A stretch of 64,000 nt of DNA. Source: Galbula dea (taxonomy: Eukaryota; Chordata; Aves; Piciformes; Galbulidae). The position numbers and the translations under genes were made by a program. Below, in pieces: positions 35,760 to 46,290 of this stretch (position 1 is the stretch's first letter; every line of letters starts with the position of its first letter). The notes under the pieces were generated by a model that saw nothing but the letters and a program-made list of their open reading frames with translations, did not search any database and was not told where the DNA came from. The stretch covers positions 1 through 64,000 of the forward strand of contig VWZX01010759.1 of assembly GCA_013399015.1 (NCBI GenBank). Direction: 5' to 3'.

Positions 35760-36175
35760 TTAGGAGCAGTCATCATGGGTTTACCAAGGGGAAGTCATGT
35801 TTGACCAAACTGAGAGCCTTTTAAAGCATTTGACATTGTCACCCACAGCATCCTTGCAAATAAATTGAGCAAGTGTGGTCTGGATGATTGGGTAGTGAGG
35901 TGTCTTGTGAACTGGTTGAAGGACATAGTCAGGGAGTCACAGTCAATGGGATGAAGTCTAGTTGGAGGCCTGTGTCTAGTGGAATCCCTCAGGGGTCAGT
36001 ACCGGCACCAGTACTTTTCAATATATTCATCAACAACCTGGGTGAGGGAACAGAGTGCGCTCTCAGCAAGTTTGCTGATGACACTAAACTGGGTGGAGTA
36101 GCTGACACACTGGAGGGTTGTGTTGTCATTCAGCGAGACTTAGACAGGCTGGAGAGTTGGGCAGGGAGAAATTGA
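35760..36175 (+). pseudogene. CR1 ORF2 reverse-transcriptase fragment
   Basis: RT palm remnant. The start ('GFTKGKSC') is separated from 'KAFDIVTHSILANKL' by a deletion of about 65 nt near 35820 that also shifts the frame and removes the motif A region with its catalytic Asp. From 35888 the frame is open: 'GMKSSWRPVSSGIPQGSV', then 'LFNIFINNL' and 'LSKFADDTKLGGVADT', with the FADD motif intact. It ends at a TGA after 'RLESWAGRN', where related copies read on. The usual L-G after PQGSV is replaced by P-A. Inactive. Confidence 0.87.
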
Positions 36176-36385
36176 GTGAAATACAATAAGGCAAAGTGTT
36201 GAGTTTCACACCCGGGAAAGACCAACCCCATGGATAAGTATAGGCTGGGGACAGACATGTTGGAGAGCAGTGAAAGGGAAAGGGATCTGGGGTCCTGGTA
36301 GATGGAAGAATCACCATGAGCCAGCAGTATGCTCTTGTGACCAGGAGGGCCAGTGGGATTCTGGGGTGGATTAGAAGGGGTGTGG

Positions 36386-36386
36386 N
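36386..36386. other. Single-N contig join in CR1
   Basis: An N between 'ttagaaggggtgtgg' and 'taaagcataggagg'. The intervening roughly 327 nt present at 23932-24258 are absent. Confidence 0.9.
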
Positions 36387-36622
36387 TAAAGCATAGGAGG
36401 TTCCATGTCAATACAAGAAAAAATTTTTTCCCCAGTTCAGGTGGCAGAGCACTGGCACAGACTGCCCAGAGAGGTTGTGGAGTCTCCTTCTCTGGAGATA
36501 ATTAAAACCCATCTGGATATGCTTCCATGTGACCTGGTCTATGGAATCCTGCTGTGGCAGGGAGTTGGATTAGATGATCTTTTGAGGTCTTTTCCAGCTC
36601 CTAACATTTTGTAGTTCTATGA

Positions 36623-39362
36623 TATCAGCTACAATCATTTAAAAAGTAGCTGGTCCTTGCAGCGGTACAATCAACTATTGCAGTCAGCTGAATCCTCAGT
36701 ATATTTCAATAATGAGACCTTTTACTGGCTAAGCAACAGGGATCAGCCCTAAGCAATATATAATTGATAAATTCTTAGTCAGAAGACATGATTATGGTCA
36801 ATAATACTGTATGTTTATAAAACTATGTTTATAAAGCTTTATTTTTAATATTATGTATAATAACTTCATATTGATTATATGTCAATTCAAATCTGTCTAA
36901 GGGTTTAACGTCCTGGTAATAGACCTGGTGTGTATATTATCCACTCAGCTGTACAGATCCAAAACTTTAGATACAGGCAGGTTGAATGATTTTCCCATCT
37001 GTGCTCTATGTGCTTTGGAGCATAACCTAAATGTAGACATGTGGAAAAGTTCAAGTAAATGCTAGCTCCACAAAAAAGCAAGATAATTTTTGCTCTTTGC
37101 TTCAGTTGGGACATAATTTTATCCTCAATTCACAAGAATTTTTTGACATTAAAAAAAATCTGGTAACCTTCTTAATTCCAGTTCCACTGTGTGCAAGACA
37201 GATGCAGCCCACCATCGTGGCTCATAGTAGTCAGCAGGTTGATATAATCTCAGTTTTTTTCTAAGGCAACACTAAATTTCTGGAATGAGTGGACATGGAC
37301 CAGCTTCAGAATGGACTCAGAATATCTCTTTCCAAGAAGCGAAAAAGTATGAAATCTAACATGATACAGTCAATACTTCAAGGTGGCACACAACTAGACT
37401 GGGAATTAATAATTTATAGTATGGTCTTTTAGTTTGGTCTAGAATATAAATGAACACATCTATGTCATATTTGCACTGATTTTTCTCATTTGCAATAAAA
37501 TGATGTTTAATGCCTTTAAATTCAGGAGCCTCTTTTTCCCATTTGACCTATTATCCAGGGTAATACAATCATGCAGAGCACTTCGTAAGTCACTTTTCAA
37601 CCATCAATCATTCCTAAATAGTGCTCTTTCATATTAAATCAAAAGGCTAGAACAGATTTCCCTTTTTCTCCATCTCAAAGATAGCAGCAGTCAATAAAAT
37701 TGTCCACTTCAAATACATGATTTATAGTTGTCAGTTTTTTCACACCATCTACTACAAGTTTCTAAATGCAATATTCATATTGGTAGGAAACATGCAGCAA
37801 CCACCTGCAGTAACATCTAAACGGATTTTCTATACCTAACAGAAGTCTGAACCCTATCCTGGTGCTTGTTAATTGACCTGCAGTGGAAGCACCTCATGTG
37901 TACAGTCATGAAGCCTTGTTTATATAAATCAATACAGAAAAAAGAGTTTGGGAGTTTTTAAAAAGAGGTTAGGGTTAATCTGCAAATGTGTTTTATCCCA
38001 TGAAGGATTTTTATTAATCCAGTTTTGTCTCTGATGCTGCTGATTTGAAGCTTATATTTTAACAGAAAGTCTTCCCTATGATGTGCTTTTTTTTTTAAAC
38101 AAAAAAAACACAAATAAAAAAAATCCCAATTTCATTTCTTTCCTGAGTATTTTTTGAGTCTATGTGACTTATTTCTTATTCTTTTATATTATTCTTTTTA
38201 ATGCAACTTTGCCTAATATTACTCTATAGAAAGGAAAAACTAGAAAATGTTCTGATATAAAGATACAGTCCAAAAGCACAGTCCTTTACAGACTTCAGGC
38301 ACATCTCAAAATCCCAAGGAACAAGAAAATGATCTGCTGATATTCAAGATAGATGATTTTGTGAAGTAGAATGGAGTTACAATTTCAAGATCAACCTTAG
38401 TAGATAGACCATCTATTTTAAGCATATCAGATGACGTCTGCTATAGTTAGAAACCCCAAATTAAAGCTAGGCAGGAGACAACTGCTTCTGTTAAGTATTG
38501 CATCTTCACAAACAAAGTCCTGAAAGGGGATGATTTCCTTCTTACTAGAGAAAATCTCTTAGTGTTACTTTCTGGGGCTCCCTTTAGAGGGCAGGATCCC
38601 AAGGTGCCAGTCCAGGTGCCACATGACTGATCTGGAGCACTGATATCCTGGGGTGATAGCCACACCAACACAGGCAGATCCCCCTCCCAACATTGCCCCA
38701 GCAGGAACTGCAGCTTCCTGGGAATGCCCGGGAACAATAGTGCAGGCAGTTGAAACACAAACACTGAAACTTTTTCACAGCAAGAACCTACTATGTACAA
38801 AAGACCAGATTTAGTCATCAGCCACATATCCATTTATTATTTAGTCTGTTCTAACATAGTAAAAGACGATGCCCTGCACTGTTCCATAAAATTATCTATT
38901 TTATATAAACATAAAAAAAGTATGATTTTGGAGGTATCCCTTATTCAAGGCACCATAATATAACTAGACTGCTACTGCAAGACAAATGAAGAATCACTGT
39001 TCCCTCATTGTACAAGTCACCTCAGTTTGACGTGATTTCAGCCAGCCATGTCTCCTGCCCATTAGTTGACATTAATGCCCTCCCTTATGATGACATTTAT
39101 GGTTTCCATTATTTTTTTAAGCACTCCATTGATTTTGAGATCTATAGCATCAGCATGAATTGTCCTTCAAAGCTCTGTCATTACTCCTGCTTCTACAATA
39201 GGTGAGGGCATGCCCAATGATTCAGGATCAAATGAAACCAAACTAGCAGCTGTCTGAGAGCCAAAGAAGAGAAGATACTGAAATTCACAGCTGAAATTCA
39301 ACTTCCTGAAAATTCTGAGAGTACATTTTAATGAATAATATATGTAATCACCACGATTATAT
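36623..39362. other. Unique AT-rich DNA, no gene seen
   Basis: T/A runs near 38089-38120. A minus-strand frame of 128 codons (38447-38833) lies in a locally GC-richer patch but shows no domain or splice context. Nothing else. Confidence 0.5.
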
Positions 39363-39723
39363 CTTTAGCTTGGAGAAGAGGAGACTAAGGGGTGACTTTA
39401 TCTATGCTTTTAAATATGTGAAGGGTGCACGTCAGGAGGATGGGGTCAGACTCTTCTTAGTGAAGCCCAGTGACAATACAAGGGGCAATGGTTGTAAGCG
39501 GAAGCATAAGAGGTTCCATGTTCATAAGAGGTTCAGTGAGGGTGCTAGAGCACTGCAACAGACTGCTCAGAGAGGTTGTGGAATCTCCTTCTCTGGAGAT
39601 ATTCAAAACCCATCTGGATATGCTTCTGTGTGACCTGGTTTAGGGAATCCTATTCTGGCAGGGGGTTGGAATAGATGTTCTTTCAAGATGCCGTCCAACT
39701 CCTTCCATTCTGTGATTCTGTGA
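39363..39723 (+). mobile_element. CR1 LINE 3' end, sense, 5'-truncated
   Basis: Begins at the codons for 'SLEKRRLRGDFIYAFKYVKG', runs through 'QEDGVRLFLVKPSDNTRGN' and ends with 'gggttggaatagatgttctt' and ATTCTGTGATTCTGTGAT. Around 39505-39534 a 12-base unit (CATAAGAGGTTC) appears twice with 18-bp period, replacing the usual 'aatacaagaaaa...' stretch, so the ORF2 C-terminus is scrambled. Same subfamily as the 1-277 and 36 kb copies. Confidence 0.94.
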
Positions 39724-42700
39724 TCATTTTTATTTCTTACTATTAATTACCTCAGTCCTTACGATGCTTTTACAAACTAATCGGAAAATACTGAAAATGT
39801 AAGACTATAAAGCCTCATCTGGTAGTAACTAGAGGGAGAATTAACAGCATATGAAAAGTGGTGTTGATAACTACAATGAACTAAAGTCAACCCGAGGCAA
39901 GACAGTCTTCATCGCTGTCCAGAAGGACAAAAGGGACTTGCTAAAGCCAACCCTGAAGATGAGATTGCACCTGCTTCACCATAGCATTTGTGATTACATT
40001 GGTCTTCCCTGCCTTAAGTCTCAACATGGGATTTCTTCAATGGTGAAGGTAAGTACAACAGTACAGATCAATGCAGAGTCTTTCAGTTTAGGCTTTCCTG
40101 ATTCCTGAACCCACTTACACACAAAAGCAGTCAGCTTCCAGAGAACGCTCTTCAGAAACATTCCAGTTAGATTAATAGCCTTGGTAGCACAGAAAGCTCA
40201 GTAGCTCATAAAAACACCCACTCTTTCCTCAGTATTGATGGCTAAACTGAAGGTTGACAATTGCAGGACTGCTTATGATTCTCTAGACTCGATTTGATGA
40301 CTGTGTGATCACAGCGGCTCTTTGCAGGCTGTCCCTCAAAGATGCTGTCTCTGTAGTACCAGCAGGGTTTAAAACGTCCTATGCTGTGACATTCTCCACA
40401 AACTAGGGGAATTTACATAAGAGCAGATGAAGCCTCAATATCCTACCATATAGGGTCATGACTCTTCCTGAAACTTCACTCTATGTCTCTTTTCTGTACT
40501 TTACAGGTAAATTTACTTCCCCTTAGACTAGTCACATAGGAAAACTATTATCCTGAAAACTAAGGCCTTCAATAAGTTTTGAACTTCACTGCATGGCTTC
40601 TCTATAATTGAGTCTGAAATAGTTGCAAGCAAATGATTTTAGTGTGGTGATCTTAATTATTCCTTTCAGAAAGTGATGGTTCAAACCAAAGTTCCATAAA
40701 ACTCTTTATATTGCCTTAATCCCATGAATTTTTTGCCATCACGTATGCTCCTGACATACTTTATAACTGCATAAGAGCACCACTCCACCACCAGGAATGG
40801 TTTATTTGCACATGCAGAGAGGTAAGATGGCCACAACCAAAGGCAGCTGGGCGGTATTTGACCTCCTTTCCCAGTCTTCCTACACTTTGTGCTTCCAGAG
40901 AAGAGTCATGCATTTTAAATCCTTTCATAAATAGGATGGAGGAAAAAAAGTGCCTTCTAAGTTAAAACAACTGATAATGCTGGTAGTTTCCATCATTAAA
41001 ACAACTCTGTCTACATGAACCTTCTGCAGGCCTTTTGAGCCTGTTCCTTCTAGTACATGCCATTAAGCTACATACTTCCATACCTTTATTTCAGAAATAA
41101 TGTTTATCAAATTGCAACATCAGGTTTAATTTTGTGCTTTGTTTCTCTCACAAAACATTGTTTCTTCTAAAGCAGCCCAGCAAGGAGAAGCAACCCTCCC
41201 CAAGCACATGTCCCATGTCTGTCTGCCAGACCTCACTATGGTCTCCAGCAAGAGAAAGGGGAATCTGTCATCATGTTGCTGCATTGAAGAAGTGGTTGCT
41301 GGCACACACCAGTAGGCTCTCCAGAAACATGACACAGCAAGATAAAGCTTATACAAACTGAGAGGCATAAACATAGACTACTTGTGTTAATCCTGTAAAA
41401 GCACGCATCTATGACAAGAGGAAGCAGCACTACAGAGAGCTGCAGTCTGTGATTCTTCACTGTAGTTTTTCACTCCTTACGAGACAAGACATAAATGCAA
41501 GTGTGTTTTCTGCTCGTAAGCCCTTGCTTTCTTGCAAGGTAATGCATCTTTACCTAATTTGCTCAATTAGCACCCATACTAACTAGGCTGATTAAGACCT
41601 ACTTCCAACATACACTGAAAATAACACATCCATTATGTTAGCGATCAAAGCTATATAAGATTGTAGATTGTTACAGAGATCAAAGACAGTCTGTCAGACT
41701 TCATTATAAGAAGAAGAAAGGCACATTGACTTCAAAAGACATTGCATTGTCCTTTGTTTCTTCCTCAAAAACAATTTTCTGGAAGATGATGAGTCACCTC
41801 AGAGAAAACTAAATTAATAAGCCTTTTGACAGTACCTTCTAACTCTGACTGTAGTTTGATCTTCTCATTCTTTATCCTTCTCCATTATGTCTATCACAAG
41901 TGAAAGTTGACTGTTTGGCCTGCTGGCTTAATCCTGGGGCATGTTAAGGAATAAAAATTCAGGCACCTCATCAATCTGCAAGTCACTTAAAATTGCTTAC
42001 CCCTTCTCCTCTGATTGCTTTGTCTTGCTTGCTGCAAGAATAAGAATGTCTGTAGAAGACTGTTTGAAAATATCTTCAGTCAGACTTCATGTTCCCCTGA
42101 CTGAAGTGATACTTTCAGGCAGATTCACAAAACAAATTACACTAATTGTGAACAAAAATAGCATCAAGATTAGAAGACTTTGATACTGTTTGAGCTATAA
42201 TTCATATGGATGTCTTCTTGGAGTGTGGTTTCTTGAAGGTATTTACACTGCCATTACTGCTTTAAATGTTTTTGAACTATTACATAAGGGAATTTACAAA
42301 ATTTTCATAATTACCCACAAGACAAAAATCTGAGCCAGCCATACAAAGATTCAAGCCTGAATACATTTCTTCATATGTCAAGGCTAACAAACACCAGTAA
42401 AGCAATATTAAACTTGCTTTTCTAGTATTCAGTGTTATTTTACATTATGAATGAGGTCTCTACTTACAGCCTCCATAGCCTGTCATAAATAAGCTAATAG
42501 AGCTAAGTCAAGAGCACTGAGAAGTTCATTCATTCTGGGGCAGAACCAAGAGAAAGCTTGGATCCTCATCCAGCTCAACTTCTTTACAAGTAATGGTCAT
42601 TGAGACACCATTGAACAAATGTGCCTTTTATTTGCCTCTTGGATCTAATTACACATGCACAGGTTTTTCATTAACGTCAAACACTGAGCTAAAATTTTTA

Positions 42701-43593
42701 ATGGACAAGATGCTGATTTACCACCTCTCAAGCTCTCATCTCACAGGTAATGATCAGTCTTCCAGTTGAAGTTGCCCTGGAGATAACTGGTAACACCCCC
42801 TCTCTAGCGTACTACTTCTTTTCCCAGTATTCCATGGATTAATATAACTGTAAGATAAATTCCCAAAATCTACTTCCAGCTGATTCCACAGACACTGTCA
42901 ATATTGATGATGCCAAAACACTGAGAAACATAAATGCTGTAGGAAACACTAATATAAAAAGAAACCTTTACACAGACTGTGCTGGACAGGCATTGCAGAA
43001 ATGGAGTCCTCAGTCAGCAATGCCAGCATGGTATGGTCTTAACGTGTTGTGAAGATGTACTTAATAACAAAGCAGTAAGTCTAGAAATTATCAGAGTAGG
43101 TAAGGAAAATTCGGAAAGCACTCACACAGAGTGCTTTGGGCTGTTTCTTTCTCTTTCCTTTTTCTTGATTGTTTCCTCTTACTTAGCATTTAAAAATTCT
43201 AGTTTTGCACACAAACACAAACTGGATTGGAGTGAGAGGAAGTCCCCCTCAAGTCATGAAAATAAGCACCCTTCTTAATAGAAATATTTTGTAATCTTTT
43301 AGCCTACATGGGTCAACTTAAATGTAGTTCCTAGTGACTCCGTATCGTGTTCTTTAATAGTTTCTTCTGAGCCAGTCACTGAAGCATCATCTAAAAAGTG
43401 AGAAGCACAAACTAATGAGCAAAGCTAAGAACAAATTGTCAAAATGAAAAATGACAAACAGCCCCTGAACAGAGATGTTTGGTCTTTGACCACTTTTTGC
43501 TTGCTTTCCCCACAACCATGGTCTGGTTTTGTTCAAATCTTCACATGGAGATATTTACATTCATACTTATATGTGTGTAAAAAGCTTACACAG
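39724..43593. other. Mostly unique DNA, no confirmed gene
   Basis: A 201-nt (67-codon) stop-free stretch at 39848-40048 sits between an AG and an AAG|GTAAGT donor; it is listed as a finding only. The other frames (60-99 codons) show no domain. No repeat family is recognised. Confidence 0.5.
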
Positions 43594-43612
43594 ACACACA
43601 CACACACACACA
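43594..43612. repeat. (AC)n microsatellite
   Basis: About nine AC units directly next to the 3' tail of the antisense CR1 copy that starts at 43614. Confidence 0.9.
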
Positions 43613-43613
43613 T

Positions 43614-44110
43614 TGAATCATAGAATTGTGAGAGTTGGAAGGAGGCTTTAAGATCGTCTAGTTCCAACCCCCCTGCCTGGCAGGGACACCTTTCACTAGA
43701 TAGGTTACCCAGAGCCCCATCCATCCTGGCCTTAAAAGATTCTAGAGATAGGGCTTCCACAACCTCTCTGGGCAATCTATTCCACTGTCTCACCACACTA
43801 ACTGTGAAGAACTTCCTCCTACTATCTAGTCTAAAATCTACCTTCCTCCGCCTTGCATCCATTTCCCCTGGTTCTATCACTGCCTGGCCTCCTAAAAAGT
43901 CCCTCACCAGTCTGTAATCAGTAGGCCCCCTTCAAATACTGGAAGGCCACAAGAAGGTCTCCTCAGAGCCTTCTTTTCTGCAGACTGAACAACCCCAACT
44001 CTCTCAGTCTGTCCTCGTAGGAGAGGTGCTCTAGTCTTTTGATGATTCTTGTGGTCCTTCTCTGGACTCGCTCCAGCACGTCCATATCCCTCTTGCAATA
44101 GGGGTTACAG
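43614..44110 (-). mobile_element. CR1 LINE 3' end, antisense, different subfamily
   Basis: Reverse tail (TTGAATCATAGAATTG) and reverse 3' UTR ('taagatcgtctagttccaac'), then the ORF2 C-terminal region read on the minus strand: 'QWNRLPREVVEALSLESFK' and, before it, 'RKVDFRLDSRRKFFTV'. Further back, a coding remnant around 43904-44098 is interrupted by frame changes. The 3' UTR and C-terminal text differ clearly from both the ATTCTGTG group and the 11.6/51 kb copies, so this is a third subfamily. The 5' end is truncated near 44110. Confidence 0.92.
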
Positions 44111-44243
44111 ACATGGGTCATTTGCATGCTGGAAATGACCTTAACATCAATATTTACAAACTAGACCATGGTCTTCCAGTTTGTGAACCATGGTTCTTTT
44201 TATATATATTTCAAAAGCAAAGGGTGGAATTCTTTTTTCCTGT

Positions 44244-44248
44244 CAACT
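44244..44248. repeat. Target-site duplication, left (CAACT)
   Basis: Five bases before the TG of the LTR. The right partner at 44769-44773 is TAACT, one transition different. Confidence 0.6.
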
Positions 44249-44768
44249 TGTCAAGGGTAGAGGCTGGGCCGACCACCAACCCATGGACAGACACTCTCTA
44301 TTAACCCCCCTCTCTTCCCCGGGAAGAGAGAGGGGATAAGAGAGGCAGAGAGACTTGTGGATTGGAAGATAAACCTCAAACTACTTTAATAATAACAACA
44401 ATGTTAAATGAAATATATACAAATATATACAGAACCCAACACCGAACCCAAATCCCCTTTCAATGATAACTACATCACCACTGATGCTGCGGCAGCAGGC
44501 TTCCTGGTACTAGATGACTCCGGCTCCCCTGGGGGAGGGGTCCTGGTACCGGATGCCCGAACTTAGGGATCGTCTCCAAGTGCCTGGTGAAGAGCAATCC
44601 CGAAATCATGAATCTTGAACTTTGAAGGGAAGTCTAACAAGGGACTCTAGCAAGGGGGGGACACTGACCCCCATCTTATATATCGAACATGATGTATATG
44701 GGATGGAATACTTTTAGAAAATAAAATCACTGAACAGAATTAGTTCTGTTCTAACTCAAAGCAGGACA
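44249..44768 (-). mobile_element. Solo LTR of an endogenous retrovirus, 520 bp
   Basis: The sequence runs from TGTCAAGG to AGGACA, so on the minus strand it begins TGTCCTGCTTTGAG and ends CCTTGACA, the TG...CA form of an LTR. The flanks CAACT and TAACT are a 5-bp duplication with one change. Minus orientation is supported by a TATA-like box (TATATAA, 44683-44676) followed about 290 nt downstream by ATTAAA (44390-44385), a variant polyadenylation signal. The start resembles the TGTCCTGGTTT-type LTRs common in birds (ERVL-like by my recollection). No internal viral genes adjoin it. It lies between two antisense CR1 pieces. Confidence 0.8.
44676..44683 (-). promoter_or_regulatory. Predicted TATA box of the second solo LTR
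   Basis: Minus-strand ATATATAA about 90 nt from the U3 start of the LTR (44768), upstream of an ATTAAA signal. Position is plausible for a short U3. Activity is unknown. Confidence 0.45.
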
Positions 44769-44773
44769 TAACT
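44769..44773. repeat. Target-site duplication, right (TAACT)
   Basis: Five bases after the closing ACA of the LTR. They match CAACT on the left except for one C/T transition. Confidence 0.6.
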
Positions 44774-44893
44774 CTATTTCTGCCTCCCTTGGCATACAAT
44801 ATTGTTTTCCTCACTGAAAAGGATAAGAGTGTTGAACTGTATGCTTTAGATAATTTTAATGATTTTGCTGCATAGCCTGGGCCAAGACTGACT

Positions 44894-46290
44894 ATCATAG
44901 AATCACAGAATCATAGAATGTTAGGGGTTGGAAGGGACCTAGAAAGATCATCAGATCCAACCTCCCTGCCAAAGCAGGGTACCCTAGATAAGGTCACACA
45001 GGAACGAGTCCAGGTGGGCCTTGAATGTCTCCAGAGTAGAAGACTCCACAACCACCCTGGCCAATCTGTTCCAGTGTTCCGTCACCTTTACAGTGAAAAA
45101 ATTCTTCCTCATACTAACATTAAATCTCCTATGCTCTAACTTGCTCCCATTGCCCCTTGTCCTAACATTGGATGACATTGAGAAGAGCCTGGCTCCTTCT
45201 TCCTGACACTGGCCCTTAACATATTTATAGCCATTGATTAGGTCCCCCCTCAGTCTCCTCTTCTCCAGGCTAGAGACCCAGCTCTCTCAGCCTGTCCTTA
45301 TAGGGTAGATGCTCCACTCCCTTGATCATCTTGGTGGCCCTGTGCTGGACTCTGTCCAGTAGTTCCCTGTCCTTCTTGAACTGGGGAGCCCAGAACTGGA
45401 CGCAGTACTCCAGGTGGGGCCTCCCCAGCGCAGAGTAGAGGGGGAGAATAACCTCCCTCGACCTGCTGGCCACGCTCTTCTTAATGCATCCCAGGATGCC
45501 ATTGGCCTTCCTTGCCACAAGGGCACACTGCTGGCTCATGGTCATCCTCCTGACCACCAGAACCCCTAGGTCTTTCTCCCCAGAACTGCTCTCCAATAGA
45601 TAAGCCCCCAGCCTGTACTGATACATGGGGTTATTCTTCTCCAGATGCAGGACCCTACACTTGCTTATGTTGAACCACATGAAATTTCTCACTGCCCAGC
45701 TCTCCAGCCTGCCCAGATCACGCTGGATGGCAGCACAATCTTCTGGTGTGTCAGCCACATGCCCAAGCTTCGTATTATCAGCAAACTTTCTGAGTGTATA
45801 CTCTATGTCTTCGTCCAGGTCATTAATGAGTATGTTGAAAACTATTGGACCCAGCACCGACCCTTAGGGGACACCACTAGTCACAGGCCTCCAGCTAGAC
45901 TCTGCCTCACTGACCACAAGTCTCTGGGCTCTGTCCTTTAGCCAGTTCCCAATCCACCTCGCTGCACAATTGCCCAATCCACACTTCTTGAGCTTGGCTG
46001 TGAGGATACCATGGGAGACAGTATCGAAGGCTTTGCTGAAGTCAAGGAATACCACATCCACCACACTCCCCTCATCTATCCACCTGGTTGTGCCATCATA
46101 AAAGGCTATCATATTAGTCAAGTATGACTTCCCCTTACTGAATCCATGTTCCTCTCCTGTTCTCCAGGACTTCTCAAATATTATGGAGAGTGGCCGAGCA
46201 ATGACCTCTGCCATCTCCCTCAGCGCTCACGGGTGCATCCCATCTGGGCCCATGGACTTGTCAATGTTCAGTTTGCACTGATCACTGATG
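44894..46290 (-). mobile_element. CR1 LINE, antisense, longest copy (RT to 3' tail)
   Basis: About 1.4 kb without any N, the most continuous CR1 in the window. From left to right on the + strand: reverse tail (ATCATAGAATCACAGAATCATAGAAT), reverse 3' UTR ('aagatcatcagatccaacct'), ORF2 C-terminal region, post-palm region and RT palm. It ends in the finger region near 46290, where the minus strand reads a 'GPDG'-like segment. It serves as an internal yardstick for what is missing at the N joins of the other copies. It is 5'-truncated and carries stops and a frameshift. Confidence 0.95.
45270..46214 (-). pseudogene. CR1 ORF2 reverse-transcriptase remnant
   Basis: Minus-strand RT covering fingers to past the palm. 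'VIARPLSIIFEKSW' comes first, then 'FLDFSKAFDTVSHGIL' (motif A with its Asp) and 'SSWRPVTSGVP'. A TAA at 45866-45864 replaces the Gln codon of the PQGS block. The same frame then continues 'GSVLGPIVFNILINDL' and 'LRKFADNTKLGHVADT'. The catalytic motif reads FADN instead of FADD, which would abolish polymerase activity. Near 45272, the loss of about two bases in the 'LGLFSLEK' codons causes a frameshift. The enzyme is dead several times over. Earlier ORF2 and all of ORF1 are absent. Confidence 0.9.

Larger units (their letters stand above)
35745..36622 (+). mobile_element. CR1 LINE, sense, RT to 3' tail with collapsed join
   Basis: Starts in the RT finger/palm region ('HHGFTKGKSC' equivalent) and runs through the PQGS and FADD blocks and the post-palm region to 'attagaaggggtgtgg'. 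A single N at 36386 follows, then the sequence resumes in the 3' UTR-proximal region ('agcataggaggttccatgtc'). Against the copy at 23530-24396 about 327 nt are missing at the N. The 3' end has 'ttggattagatgatcttttg' and a decayed tail near 36622. A further deletion of about 65 nt near 35820 removes RT motif A. Confidence 0.93.

Noticed and set aside
38447..38833. 128-codon minus-strand frame as a gene
   Set aside because: No domain, an overlapping second frame on the same strand, and no promoter or splice context.
43533..43907. 124-codon minus-strand frame as a possible gene
   Set aside because: Its start is CR1 ORF2 C-terminus and its end is the translated AC microsatellite (CVCVCV).
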